Of a stretch of 64,000 nucleotides of DNA, positions 17,814 through 26,184 are shown one piece after another. The position numbers were made by a program, and so were the translations under genes. The notes beneath the pieces were generated by a model that saw nothing but the letters and a program-made list of their open reading frames with translations, did no database searches and was not told the DNA's origin. Numbering within the stretch: position 1 is the first letter of the stretch; each line of letters begins with the position of its first letter. Origin of the DNA: Deefgea tanakiae (GTDB lineage Bacteria > Pseudomonadota > Gammaproteobacteria > Burkholderiales > Chitinibacteraceae). The stretch covers positions 3,410,001-3,474,000 of the forward strand of contig NZ_CP081150.1 in assembly GCF_019665765.1 (NCBI RefSeq). Reading direction: 5' to 3'.

Positions 17814-19124
17814 ATGCGTCATCTATTTATTTTAGGCCTGCTTGGCGTGGGTTTACTGGGTTGTGGTGAAAAGAAGACCGCACCTGCAGCAGTGGATCAA
17901 ACGGCCAGCGCCGATGTGACTGCCAGTTTGCAGCAATGGTTGAGCCAAGCCGCCCAGCCAATCAGCACGCTGGATGCCGCGCAAAGTGTGGATCAACAAG
18001 ACCTTAATGCCTTTGGCACTGCGATTGGTAATGCCCGCGTGGTCGTAATGAACGAAGACAGCTACGCCGATAAAAATGCCTACGAGCTGATGAATCGCTT
18101 GGTGCAATTTTTGCATCAGCAAAAAGATTTCGACGTACTGCTGATTGAAAGCGCGATGTTTGATGTGGAAGGTGTATGGCGCAGCGCGCTCGATAAAAAT
18201 GCGAGCGTCGTCGAACTCGCACCGGGCCGCGTGTTTTATATGTATTCGCAAACCGATGCCAGCCGTAAAGTCTTGGCTTATGTGGATGAGGCGCGTAAGA
18301 GTGAGCGTCCGCTGGTTTTAGCGGGTTTTGATATTCCGCTGGCAGGTACGACTTCAATTAAAGAGCTGTTGCCCGCACTCACGCAATATTTGCAAAACAA
18401 AGGCTCAAAAATCCCCGCGCAAGCCAATTGGGCGGATTTCCGCCAAGTCGCGCAGCGCGCCATTGAGCTTAATAGCCAAGGCATGGATTTAACGCAATTT
18501 AACGCCGTCGCCGCGCAACTGAAAACCGAACTCTGCCAAGACACTGCACCTGCGAATGCGGCGGTCTTGCGTGAATCGGCGGGCTGGTGGTGCCAACAAG
18601 TGAAAAGCATCGCCGCGGGTGTAGGCCGCCAGCAGCACACCGATGATGTGAATTACGATTATCGCAACCCAACGCTGGCCGACAATGTTCAATGGCTGAT
18701 AGACCAACCCTTTGCCGGTAAAAAAGTCATTGTTTGGACTAATTCGTCGCACGGTTTGCCGCAAGTCAGTGGCGTTGAACCGAGCACAAAACAGCCGATT
18801 TACAGCATGGGCTGGCATTTAAAACAGCGTTTGGGCGAGCAAGTTTATAATGTCAAAGTCGCTGCACTCGGCGGCCAAACTAATAAGTATTGGGACACAG
18901 GCGTTCAAGATGTTGTGCTAGCGCCCAATACGGTCGAGTCGCTATTAAAACAAGCCAATCTACAACAAGGCTTTATTCAAGCCCCAAGCGATCCCACCGT
19001 ACTCGCGCAGTTTGCTCAGCTCAAACAGCCGTCTACTTTTGGGAAAGACTACCAAGGTCTCTTTTTCTACCCAGCAGCCGAGCCCGCATTACAAGGCGCG
19101 CACGCGATTTTGCCTTTACCTTAA
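17814..19124 (+). CDS. Erythromycin-esterase-like lipoprotein
   Basis: A 436-residue lipoprotein: signal peptide with lipobox LLGC (C17 after LLGVGLLG). The mature part resembles the erythromycin esterase family, with NEDSYADKNAYELMNRLVQF and FDVLLIESAMFDVEGVWR matching the family's first conserved blocks, and DYRNPTLADNVQWLI plus VIVWTNSSHG matching later ones. The first block normally holds a GExxH catalytic histidine; here it reads NEDSY, so hydrolase activity is doubtful. Macrolide resistance should not be inferred. The ATG at 17814 has AAGGA 6 nt upstream and starts the lipoprotein signal, so the longer frame from 17751 is rejected. Flanked by terminators, it is a single-gene unit. Confidence 0.75.
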   Translation: MRHLFILGLLGVGLLGCGEKKTAPAAVDQTASADVTASLQQWLSQAAQPISTLDAAQSVDQQDLNAFGTAIGNARVVVMNEDSYADKNAYELMNRLVQFLHQQKDFDVLLIESAMFDVEGVWRSALDKNASVVELAPGRVFYMYSQTDASRKVLAYVDEARKSERPLVLAGFDIPLAGTTSIKELLPALTQYLQNKGSKIPAQANWADFRQVAQRAIELNSQGMDLTQFNAVAAQLKTELCQDTAPANAAVLRESAGWWCQQVKSIAAGVGRQQHTDDVNYDYRNPTLADNVQWLIDQPFAGKKVIVWTNSSHGLPQVSGVEPSTKQPIYSMGWHLKQRLGEQVYNVKVAALGGQTNKYWDTGVQDVVLAPNTVESLLKQANLQQGFIQAPSDPTVLAQFAQLKQPSTFGKDYQGLFFYPAAEPALQGAHAILPLP

Positions 19125-19138
19125 ACGGTGTTGAGATC

Positions 19139-19172
19139 AAAAAAAGCCAGATCGGGAGATCTGGCTTTTTTG
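19139..19172 (+). terminator. Rho-independent terminator
   Basis: A 13-bp stem AAAAAGCCAGATC (19141-19153) pairs with GATCTGGCTTTTT (19158-19170) around a GGGA tetraloop, with a T-run. It ends the erythromycin-esterase-like gene. Confidence 0.88.
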
Positions 19173-19282
19173 TTACTATTTTCTAAGTTAATTAGGTATT
19201 ACTTTCTAGGCTATGAGAGTTAAGGGTTATGGATAAATACTCATGCCTTGTTCTCGAAAAGATATGTATTGCTTCACCCAAT

Positions 19283-20386
19283 CTAACTCTGCAAAATCTT
19301 CAAAGGCAAGCGCAGCATTTCATCGCCTTTGCCAGCGAAATACCACATGATGCCGATCAATGCGCCAACGGTGAGTAGATACCATGCGGCAGAGACGATT
19401 TGGCCGTAGCGGTCGAGCGGGAGCAAGTGGGTTGTCAGGCGACTGCGCCATTCAAAGATAATTTCCAAGCTGCCAATCAGCAGCAAAAAGCCCAGTAAAG
19501 CCAAGCCCAATGTATAGCTGATGAACACGCCCAAGGCTGCGCCGACGATGCAGGCGATCAGGCCGACTTTGCTGTGCATGGAAAAGCTGATGCTTTTGAG
19601 AATATGCCCACCATCGAGCGGCAAAATCGGCAGTAAATTGAATAAATTCAGCAGTGCATTAAACGTCGCCAAGCCAGCAAAAAACACATTGCCCGTTAGC
19701 CAATACGCCAGCAGCGCCGCGATGGACAGCAACAGACCAAAAGTCGGCCCCATGATCGAAATCACCACGTCTTGCCAGCGCGTATTGATTTTCTCGTCCG
19801 ACATCGCCAAGCCGCCCATAAACGGAATCAAGTAAATGCCCTTGGTTTTCATGCCGAAATATTTCATCGCCCGAATATGGCCATATTCGTGAAACACTAA
19901 ACAGGCCAAGAGCGCGAGGGCAAACTGAAAGGAAAACAGCCACGAATAGGCCGCCACGCTGGCACCGGCCAGTGCGACTTTGATCATTTTGGCGCTTTTT
20001 AATAACTTGAGCGCCAGTGCGCCAATGCCGAGCAGGCTGAATTTGCTGGGCACAATTGGCGCGATGACTGGCGTTTGGCGCTCGATGTCATGCGTATCGC
20101 GTTGGCCTTGCTGGACTTCGGCACCGTCAATCAATAAGCGATATTGCAGCGAAAATGGTTGCCACTGCAGCTGCGTTTCGAGGCGAATCTGTATGCTGCT
20201 TGGTGTCTCGGCAGAATGCGTTGCGCTATGTAGTTCAAATTGCAGCGAACCAGCACCTTCGCCGCGCGTGGCTGAAGCGGCTTGTTCGGCGACCAAGGTA
20301 TTATCCCAAAACAGTTGTTGCCAGCCAGCGAGGCTGCTCTCTAGCCGAAGCGATTTGCCAAGGCATTCAATATTCAATAATTCCAT
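19283..20386 (-). CDS. Site-2 protease family (M50) membrane metalloprotease
   Basis: A 367-residue protein. An N-terminal 110-residue beta-rich soluble part of unknown function is followed by about six membrane helices. The zinc motif HEYGH lies at 166-170 in a membrane segment, and the third ligand D258 is in NLLPILPLDGGH. This layout is that of SpoIVFB/RIP-type proteases, which cut membrane proteins within the bilayer. The N-terminal domain replaces the PDZ or CBS domains of better known members. The substrate is unknown, and there is no anti-sigma factor next to it. A 21-bp palindrome lies between this gene and the radical SAM gene upstream. Confidence 0.85.
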   Translation of the reverse strand: MELLNIECLGKSLRLESSLAGWQQLFWDNTLVAEQAASATRGEGAGSLQFELHSATHSAETPSSIQIRLETQLQWQPFSLQYRLLIDGAEVQQGQRDTHDIERQTPVIAPIVPSKFSLLGIGALALKLLKSAKMIKVALAGASVAAYSWLFSFQFALALLACLVFHEYGHIRAMKYFGMKTKGIYLIPFMGGLAMSDEKINTRWQDVVISIMGPTFGLLLSIAALLAYWLTGNVFFAGLATFNALLNLFNLLPILPLDGGHILKSISFSMHSKVGLIACIVGAALGVFISYTLGLALLGFLLLIGSLEIIFEWRSRLTTHLLPLDRYGQIVSAAWYLLTVGALIGIMWYFAGKGDEMLRLPLKILQS

Positions 20387-20405
20387 GATTTTGACTCTGA
20401 TGTTG

Positions 20406-20452
20406 GGTATATCAATGTAGCTATTTATATAAAATAGCTACATTGATATACC
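20406..20452. repeat. 21-bp perfect inverted repeat
   Basis: Arms 20406-20426 and 20432-20452 are perfect reverse complements (21 bp) with a 5-nt ATATA spacer, just 20 bp upstream of the M50 protease start and 17 bp after the radical SAM gene stop. The arms are AT-rich and no T-run is attached, so it is not a normal terminator. A regulator-binding operator, an RNA hairpin controlling M50 translation, or a mobile-element remnant are all possible. Confidence 0.85.
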
Positions 20453-20469
20453 TTAGAAGTAGGTGTTAT

Positions 20470-21948
20470 TTAAGCGGCCAAACGAACGGCTTGGCGTGCA
20501 GGGGCGACGGTTTTTTTCTCGGTGACTTTGGGTTGTTTACCGGCGTAATCACTTTCCAGCAAGGTTGTCGTCGCCTCGATACTCATGCCCTGTGTTTGTA
20601 GCCACAGCGCGACCATTTTCGCCAAACGATCCAGCGCAATACGGTGGGTGGCATCGGTGTTGGCATAGAGCCAATCGGCGAAGGCCATAAAGTTGGCGAA
20701 GGGGGCTTCGCCGAGCAATACTGGCAAAGTATTGGCAAATCGCCCCGAGTTTGCGACCAAATCCCAGTAGCGGGCAAAGCGCACCAAGCGCTGCATCGTG
20801 GTGAAGTCGATGTCGCGGTTCGCCAAAATCGTGTACGGCGGGAAGGGGTCGTACTTCATCGCAAATTCGTCGGTATGCCGAATGATGGGCGTGCCGCGCA
20901 GGCGTTTCAAAATGCCGAATTGAATTTCATGCGGTTTGAGCGCGTACAGTTGATCAAAGCCGACGCCGAAACTCTCCACCGTTTCGCCGGGCAGGCCCGC
21001 GATCAAATCAACGTGCATGTGCGCGTGGGAATGCTCGACCAGCCAGCGGATGTTCTCGGCGGCTTTTTCATTATTTTGTTTGCGGCTAACTAGCGTTTGT
21101 ACTTCGGGATTAAAGCTTTGAATGCCGATTTCAAACTGCAAAGCGCCGGGCGGGAATTGCATAATCCCATCTTTGAGCGCCTCGGGTAGATGATCGGGAA
21201 CGACCTCAAAATGCGCGAACACCGGATCGTCTGGATGTGCCGCGATTTTATCGAGGAAGAATTGCATAATCCGCAAGCTGGTTTTGATGTTCAGATTGAA
21301 GGTACGATCGACAAATTTAAACAGCCGCGCACCGCGCTGATACAGCGTTTCCATTTCGGCCAGAAAACGCTCCAGCTCAAACGGCCATGCAGTTTTATCC
21401 AGCGCCGACAAACAGAATTCACACTTAAACGGACAGCCGCGTGACGCTTCAACATAGAGCGTACGGTTTTTGATATCTTCATCGGTGTACAGCGAGTAGG
21501 GTAGTTGCAAGTCGTCGAGTTTGGCTTGCACACCAACGTGGATTTTCATTAAGGGTTGCGGGCCGTTGATGATTTGGCGGCACAGATCGGGCAGCGTGAT
21601 TTCGCCCCAGCCGGTGATAACAAAATCAGCGTCTTTGACGATCGCTTGCTCCGCAGTTTCGTAGGAGACTTCGGGCCCTCCGAGGATGATTTTGATGTGC
21701 GGTGCAACGCGTTTGAGCAATGCTACGAGGCGCGCGGTTTCTTCGACATTCCAGATATACACGCCAAAGCCGATGATCGTCGGGTTTTTCGCCAGCAGTC
21801 GTTCGGCAAATTCAGTCGTCTTGCCGCCAATGACAAACTCCATGATTTCTGTTTGCTCTTGCAGCCCGCCCATATTGGCCTGCAAATAGCGCAGCCCGAG
21901 TGAGGCATGCGTGTAACGGGCGTTCAGAGTAGAGAGGATGATGGTCAT
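20470..21948 (-). CDS. B12-binding domain radical SAM protein (DUF4080 type)
   Basis: A 492-residue cytosolic protein. An N-terminal cobalamin-binding-like Rossmann domain (about 1-140, ending in GWGEITLPDLC) precedes a radical SAM core with the cluster motif CPFKCEFC inside EASRGCPFKCEFCLSALDKT (about 175-194). The GG-E type strip and the IGIQSFNPEVQTLVSRKQN element follow, then a C-terminal DUF4080 region. Members of this group are widespread, but the reaction is unknown; methyl transfer or a tRNA/cofactor modification is possible. The ATG at 21948 starts MTIILSTLNARYTHASLGLR as in relatives. The 10-residue extension from 21978 is not supported. Confidence 0.85.
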   Translation of the reverse strand: MTIILSTLNARYTHASLGLRYLQANMGGLQEQTEIMEFVIGGKTTEFAERLLAKNPTIIGFGVYIWNVEETARLVALLKRVAPHIKIILGGPEVSYETAEQAIVKDADFVITGWGEITLPDLCRQIINGPQPLMKIHVGVQAKLDDLQLPYSLYTDEDIKNRTLYVEASRGCPFKCEFCLSALDKTAWPFELERFLAEMETLYQRGARLFKFVDRTFNLNIKTSLRIMQFFLDKIAAHPDDPVFAHFEVVPDHLPEALKDGIMQFPPGALQFEIGIQSFNPEVQTLVSRKQNNEKAAENIRWLVEHSHAHMHVDLIAGLPGETVESFGVGFDQLYALKPHEIQFGILKRLRGTPIIRHTDEFAMKYDPFPPYTILANRDIDFTTMQRLVRFARYWDLVANSGRFANTLPVLLGEAPFANFMAFADWLYANTDATHRIALDRLAKMVALWLQTQGMSIEATTTLLESDYAGKQPKVTEKKTVAPARQAVRLAA

Positions 21949-22052
21949 GGCGGTATCAAGCAAAAGCGAAAACGCCATTTTACGGGTTTAAGCGGTGCTG
22001 TGGGCGGGGGATTGGCTTTTACCGATCAACTGGTATTGTTAAGGCCGCAATA

Positions 22053-22089
22053 AAAAATCCCCACGCGCCGCAAGGGCGGGTGGGGATTT
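22053..22089 (-). terminator. Rho-independent terminator of the deacetylase gene
   Basis: A 10-bp stem AAATCCCCAC (22055-22064) pairs with GTGGGGATTT (22080-22089). Read on the minus strand it ends in a T-run and lies about 50 nt after the stop of the polysaccharide deacetylase gene. Confidence 0.85.
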
Positions 22090-22137
22090 AGACGTTTATT
22101 CGCTGAAATTGTCAGCGAGTAGAGCGCGCATTATGGC

Positions 22138-24405
22138 TTAAGGCCAAACATCACCTGCCCATCCAAACATGACGTGCCCATCCATTGGGTTCACGGTCAC
22201 TTGATAGGTGTTGTTGCCTTTTGGTGTGAGTGCAAGCGTTTTGTTGTTTTGCGTGGCACGTACTACTTCGCCCAATTCCGGCTTCATTTCGCGCGTAGTG
22301 AATTCAAGCGTGATTGGGGTTGCATATTGCTGGCATTCCGGAATCCACTTGTGGAGGATAATCGTTGAGCTACCTTGATTATCTAACGTTGTGCCGCAGA
22401 ATTCACGAGCAAAGCGATATTTGAGGACGTTGCTTGGCGTATCCATCCACAAGTCACCGGCATCCACTTTGGCTTTGGCGTAATCGAGGTGGCCTTGGTA
22501 GCGCGCTAAAGGTGCAGTTTCCCAGTAGCCAGTATCGACGCCATGCATGGTACGCGTTGCCCAGCCGCCTTGGTTGATGGCTGCGTCGATATGCAGATTC
22601 AGGATTTCACTACCCATCGGGTAGAGCGACCATTTGCCATCGGCGGTGAACAAATCCCATTTGATACGGAAAGGATTATCAAAGTTGGCCGCATTCACGC
22701 CCGCTGGCATCGTGGTGTAATCCACATTGCCATTGGCCACTAAATGCGAGGCACGGCCACCCAGATATTGCGTGTTGTTTTTCAGGAAAGTCGTCCCCAC
22801 AGTAGAGGCTGCGTCACCTGGCCACACAAAATAGCTGGCTTTGTAGCCGTCTAAGTTGGCGGCAATATCCGCCGCCGCACCGTTGAGCTGAACTTCCAGT
22901 TCTGCGTCATTGATATACGGGTTTGGATGTGAGCGGCTATGGCTAACCATCTCATGGCCGTTAGCAATCATTTGTTTGGCAGCAGCCCAATGTTGCGGCG
23001 AGCAGCTACCGGTGATGATGCCAAAACCAGCCACCAAACCACGTTTACTCAACTCTGGATCCATGATTTTGATATACGGATCGGTGCCAGCTGGCATCGA
23101 GCAGTAATCATCATGCACCAATGAATACGCGCCTTTCGCGCCATTTTTCCACGTGGTGGTTTTTACTGAGGTTACGTAGTTGCTTGCAATCGGTGCTGGG
23201 GTCGCTGTTGGGGTTGGCGATGGGCTTGCTGAAGGAGATGGCGATGGTGTATAGGGTGGCAGCGGCACTTTGTTGTCAAAGTAACCATACTTATAACTTT
23301 GCCTTGAACTAGCTCCTTGATCATCGGTCGCTATCACTTCCAAAGTACCGTGCGCATAAAGGGTCGTATTGAAGTCAACCTTGAACGGCGCTTGGGTTAC
23401 TGAACCTAGCGATTTGCCATTGATCAGGAATTCAACTTTAACGACACGGCCATCACTGTCGGTCACACTTGCGCTGGCGCTTGCATTATAAGGTGGCAAA
23501 GAAATAGTTTGGAATGAGCCTGATGGCCATGCACTCACAATCACTGGTGCTTGATTGACAGGAAGCTCGCTGAGTAATTTCCACGGACCCCATTGATTTG
23601 TAGCGCTCGGCACTTGGCCTTGTACCCACCATTTGGCTTCAAAAGTGCGACCATCATGCGTAACGCGTTGACCCGCGGTGTAAACCGCCGTGCTATTCCA
23701 AGTGCCAATGCTTGAGGTCGGTGTTGCAGTAGGTGTTGCAGTAGGTGTTGCAGTAGGGGTCACGGTCGGTGTTGCTGTTGGATTCCAAGTTGGGCATACA
23801 CCGGGTACCACATTTTCAGCATCCCATAGTGCTGCATCGTAAGTGACCGAGGTGTTGTTGTAAGTCGGTGCGTTATTCGCTGTGCTGGTATGCGTTACTT
23901 TTGCTTTAAAGCGTATCCAGCCCATCTGGCTTCTGTATGCACCAGCAGGACGCACGTACGCCCCTGCCGAATATTCCGTTGCTGGAGACCACATTGGGGT
24001 TTGTTCAGGGTTTGGTACGTCAGTGCATGGGCCAAAGCGAGTTACTTTGCTAGTTTCTACTGTTACTTGAGTCGGCGACGACGAAGGCGTTGGCCGCGGC
24101 GATGGTGTTGGCGGATTGCTGATGGTGTAGCTACTGCAGGTGCCTAGGTTTTTCCATAGCGTCGGCGTTGCGGCGGGATTCCAGTTGGCGCCGATATGGG
24201 CGGTGTGCCCAGAGAGGGCTTGATAGTCAACTTTGTTATAAGTGACGGTCTTGCCCGTGGCGTAGCTATTGCCTTCTACCCAAGGTTCAAAAGGGTTGCA
24301 GACGGCGGTGGCGGATGCCGTATTGGCGAGCGACAGTAAACCTGTCGCGGCCATGCTGAGCAGCAGTGCTTTTTTGGCACCTTTAAAATGCTGATTTTTT
24401 AACAT
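22138..24405 (-). CDS. Secreted modular polysaccharide (chitin) deacetylase with carbohydrate-binding modules
   Basis: A 755-residue secreted enzyme. Order: signal peptide (cleavage near ASA, residue 33), a CBM5/12-like module (about 36-90), a PT/PS-rich linker, a second carbohydrate-binding-like module (about 120-210), a PTATPT-repeat linker, a classic CBM5/12 module (about 234-282, TAVYTAGQRVTHDGRTFEAK), an Ig-like domain (about 287-378), another PSPSPT linker, and a NodB deacetylase domain (about 410-660). Catalytic marks are the aspartate pair in VHDDYCS and the metal motif HSRSH in EMVSHSRSHPNP. It likely removes acetyl groups from chitin outside the cell. A GGAAGAG ribosome site precedes the ATG, and a terminator follows the gene. 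Confidence 0.85.
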   Translation of the reverse strand: MLKNQHFKGAKKALLLSMAATGLLSLANTASATAVCNPFEPWVEGNSYATGKTVTYNKVDYQALSGHTAHIGANWNPAATPTLWKNLGTCSSYTISNPPTPSPRPTPSSSPTQVTVETSKVTRFGPCTDVPNPEQTPMWSPATEYSAGAYVRPAGAYRSQMGWIRFKAKVTHTSTANNAPTYNNTSVTYDAALWDAENVVPGVCPTWNPTATPTVTPTATPTATPTATPTSSIGTWNSTAVYTAGQRVTHDGRTFEAKWWVQGQVPSATNQWGPWKLLSELPVNQAPVIVSAWPSGSFQTISLPPYNASASASVTDSDGRVVKVEFLINGKSLGSVTQAPFKVDFNTTLYAHGTLEVIATDDQGASSRQSYKYGYFDNKVPLPPYTPSPSPSASPSPTPTATPAPIASNYVTSVKTTTWKNGAKGAYSLVHDDYCSMPAGTDPYIKIMDPELSKRGLVAGFGIITGSCSPQHWAAAKQMIANGHEMVSHSRSHPNPYINDAELEVQLNGAAADIAANLDGYKASYFVWPGDAASTVGTTFLKNNTQYLGGRASHLVANGNVDYTTMPAGVNAANFDNPFRIKWDLFTADGKWSLYPMGSEILNLHIDAAINQGGWATRTMHGVDTGYWETAPLARYQGHLDYAKAKVDAGDLWMDTPSNVLKYRFAREFCGTTLDNQGSSTIILHKWIPECQQYATPITLEFTTREMKPELGEVVRATQNNKTLALTPKGNNTYQVTVNPMDGHVMFGWAGDVWP

Positions 24406-24766
24406 GTCTCTTCCATCCAGAGTGTGTATTCAGCTTGTACCGGCTCAAGTCTGAATTAATTTTTAATGTATTACCCGGTAAATCTTTATGGCTATGCTCT
24501 AGCGGCATATACCTTTGTATTTATTCTAGTTATTTATATGTTCGTTCTATCTGTAATTTAATTTGTTTACGGATTTCCATTGAGCTAAGCGGTCAAGCTG
24601 AGTCAAAGCGAACTCTGCAGCGGCGAAAATTAAACATGGGCCGGACCCCAGCCCATTAGTGTTTGTACTAATGTGCTGCGAACTATGCCATTGTGATTTT
24701 TTTGTGTAAATACAGATGGGGTAGTTGTTCACAAATGATGACTAGTGACGTTTTTTGTCTTTTTAA
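24406..24766. other. Intergenic region between the deacetylase and LysR genes
   Basis: This 361-bp AT-rich stretch contains the upstream region of the deacetylase gene, so its promoter should lie here. It also holds the 3' end region of the LysR-type gene. A 7-bp inverted repeat CATTAGT/ACTAATG lies at 24654-24673. No credible gene, RNA or mobile element was seen. Confidence 0.6.
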
Positions 24767-25705
24767 TCAATTGTTTAGCGAATTTATTTTGTGGTTTTTT
24801 TCATGAATGGCATCGGCCCATGACGAATTTTCAAGATAAGCGTGAGCTTGCTCACTAATCCAAACACTAAAATCAGCAATCTTGCCGCTGGTGCTGCTGC
24901 GGTCGGGCCAGACTAGCCAGTAGGGATATTGATAGGGCACGCAAATATCCGATATTTGTACCAGCGTGCCGTTGGCCAGATGCGATTCGACTAGTGATGT
25001 TCGCGCTAACATAATGCCGTGGCCGAGTTGGGCTGCTTCGAGTTCTAGGTTGCTGTCGTTGTAGGAATAGCTTGGCGTTGGGCGCCAATCGGCGAGGCCT
25101 GCTGCTTGGCACCACGTCGCCCATGGTATTGCTGGATTGTGGATGATCGTCGCCGTTTTGATGTCGTTGACCGATGTTGGACGCGGTTGGTAGCTGGGGG
25201 CGGCGACCATGATGTGATAATCATCCATCAAATGCACCTGCTTCATGCCATCCCAACCGCCAGAGCCCATTCGCACCGCCATATCGAGCAGGCCATTATT
25301 CATTTCCTCAAACCCCAAACCGGCACGTAGGCTGACGGTGTATTGCGGATATTTCGCTTTGAAATCGGGTAGGCGCGGCACTAACCAGTTGAGCGCAAAC
25401 GATGGCACCACGCCAATGGTAATGTCGTTCGGCTTGGGGCGAGTCAGTACGCGCTGCGTCGCTTCGCTCATATCCGCTAGCGCGCCGCGAATCCGCAGCG
25501 CATAAATTCGACCTTCTTCGGTCAGTTGCAAGCGCTTTCCTTCGCGCAAAAATAGTGAAAGGCCAAGAAAATCTTCAATCGTGCGGAGTTGATGGCTTAT
25601 TGCGCTGTGCGTCACGTTCAGCGATTCGGCGGCTTTGACGACGCTGCCAAGGCGGGCGACGGCTTCAAATGCGCGTAAAGCAGCGAGTGGGGGCAACTGG
25701 CTCAT
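24767..25705 (-). CDS. LysR-type transcriptional regulator, GcvA-like
   Basis: A 312-residue regulator: N-terminal winged helix-turn-helix (about 5-64, PPLAALRAFEAVARLGSVVK then AESLNVTHSAISHQLRTIED) and a periplasmic-binding-like effector domain (about 90-295). The PLAALRAFEAVAR start and the effector-domain text resemble the GcvA subgroup, but no glycine-cleavage genes are nearby. The ATG at 25705 has AAGGAA 7 nt upstream. It is divergent from the DUF2917 gene across about 125 bp. LysR regulators often control their divergent neighbour, so DUF2917 is the first candidate target. Confidence 0.9.
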   Translation of the reverse strand: MSQLPPLAALRAFEAVARLGSVVKAAESLNVTHSAISHQLRTIEDFLGLSLFLREGKRLQLTEEGRIYALRIRGALADMSEATQRVLTRPKPNDITIGVVPSFALNWLVPRLPDFKAKYPQYTVSLRAGLGFEEMNNGLLDMAVRMGSGGWDGMKQVHLMDDYHIMVAAPSYQPRPTSVNDIKTATIIHNPAIPWATWCQAAGLADWRPTPSYSYNDSNLELEAAQLGHGIMLARTSLVESHLANGTLVQISDICVPYQYPYWLVWPDRSSTSGKIADFSVWISEQAHAYLENSSWADAIHEKNHKINSLNN

Positions 25706-25831
25706 CGTAATTTCCTTGTGCGGCAGCAGTCTCAAAATGTGTTTATGTGAATTTTACTCACATAAACTCCGAAAAATCATCAGCAACAGGCTTTTATTTA
25801 TTGGATATAGTGAATCCACTATGTCAAATGG

Positions 25832-26125
25832 ATGAAAGAAATGGTCACCTATTTACGATTAAGCGTTACATCTCATGAATTGCTGGTGGTTGAGCTGACC
25901 CACCCAGCGCAACTGTGGTGTGAAGAAGGTGGCGTTTGGGTAACGCATGAGCAGTCGACTGAAGACATCGAGCTGTATCGTGGCGAGCATCTGCAATTGG
26001 CAGTGGGTAAAGTGCTGATTGAAGGGGGAGGGCGGCTGTGTTTCTGTGGTGAAAATTTGCAAATTAGCCCTTTGAGCATTCTTCAGGTCGGCGTTGAATG
26101 TGATCGTGAGTTTGCCTATGGCTAA
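25832..26125 (+). CDS. DUF2917 family protein
   Basis: A 97-residue protein with no signal or membrane segment, probably a small cupin-like beta fold. DUF2917 marks are LWCEEGGVWVTHEQSTEDIELYRGE and the downstream L-VGKVLIEGGGRL stretch. The function is unknown; such genes frequently lie divergent to a LysR regulator, as here. A second ATG at 25841 is equally possible as start. The FUSC-type gene follows 60 bp later on the same strand. Confidence 0.82.
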   Translation: MKEMVTYLRLSVTSHELLVVELTHPAQLWCEEGGVWVTHEQSTEDIELYRGEHLQLAVGKVLIEGGGRLCFCGENLQISPLSILQVGVECDREFAYG

Positions 26126-26184
26126 ATGCGACTGAATAGTATTTCGCTTCGCTAAGTGCGCTTGAGTTTGCTATCGTGTGGCTT

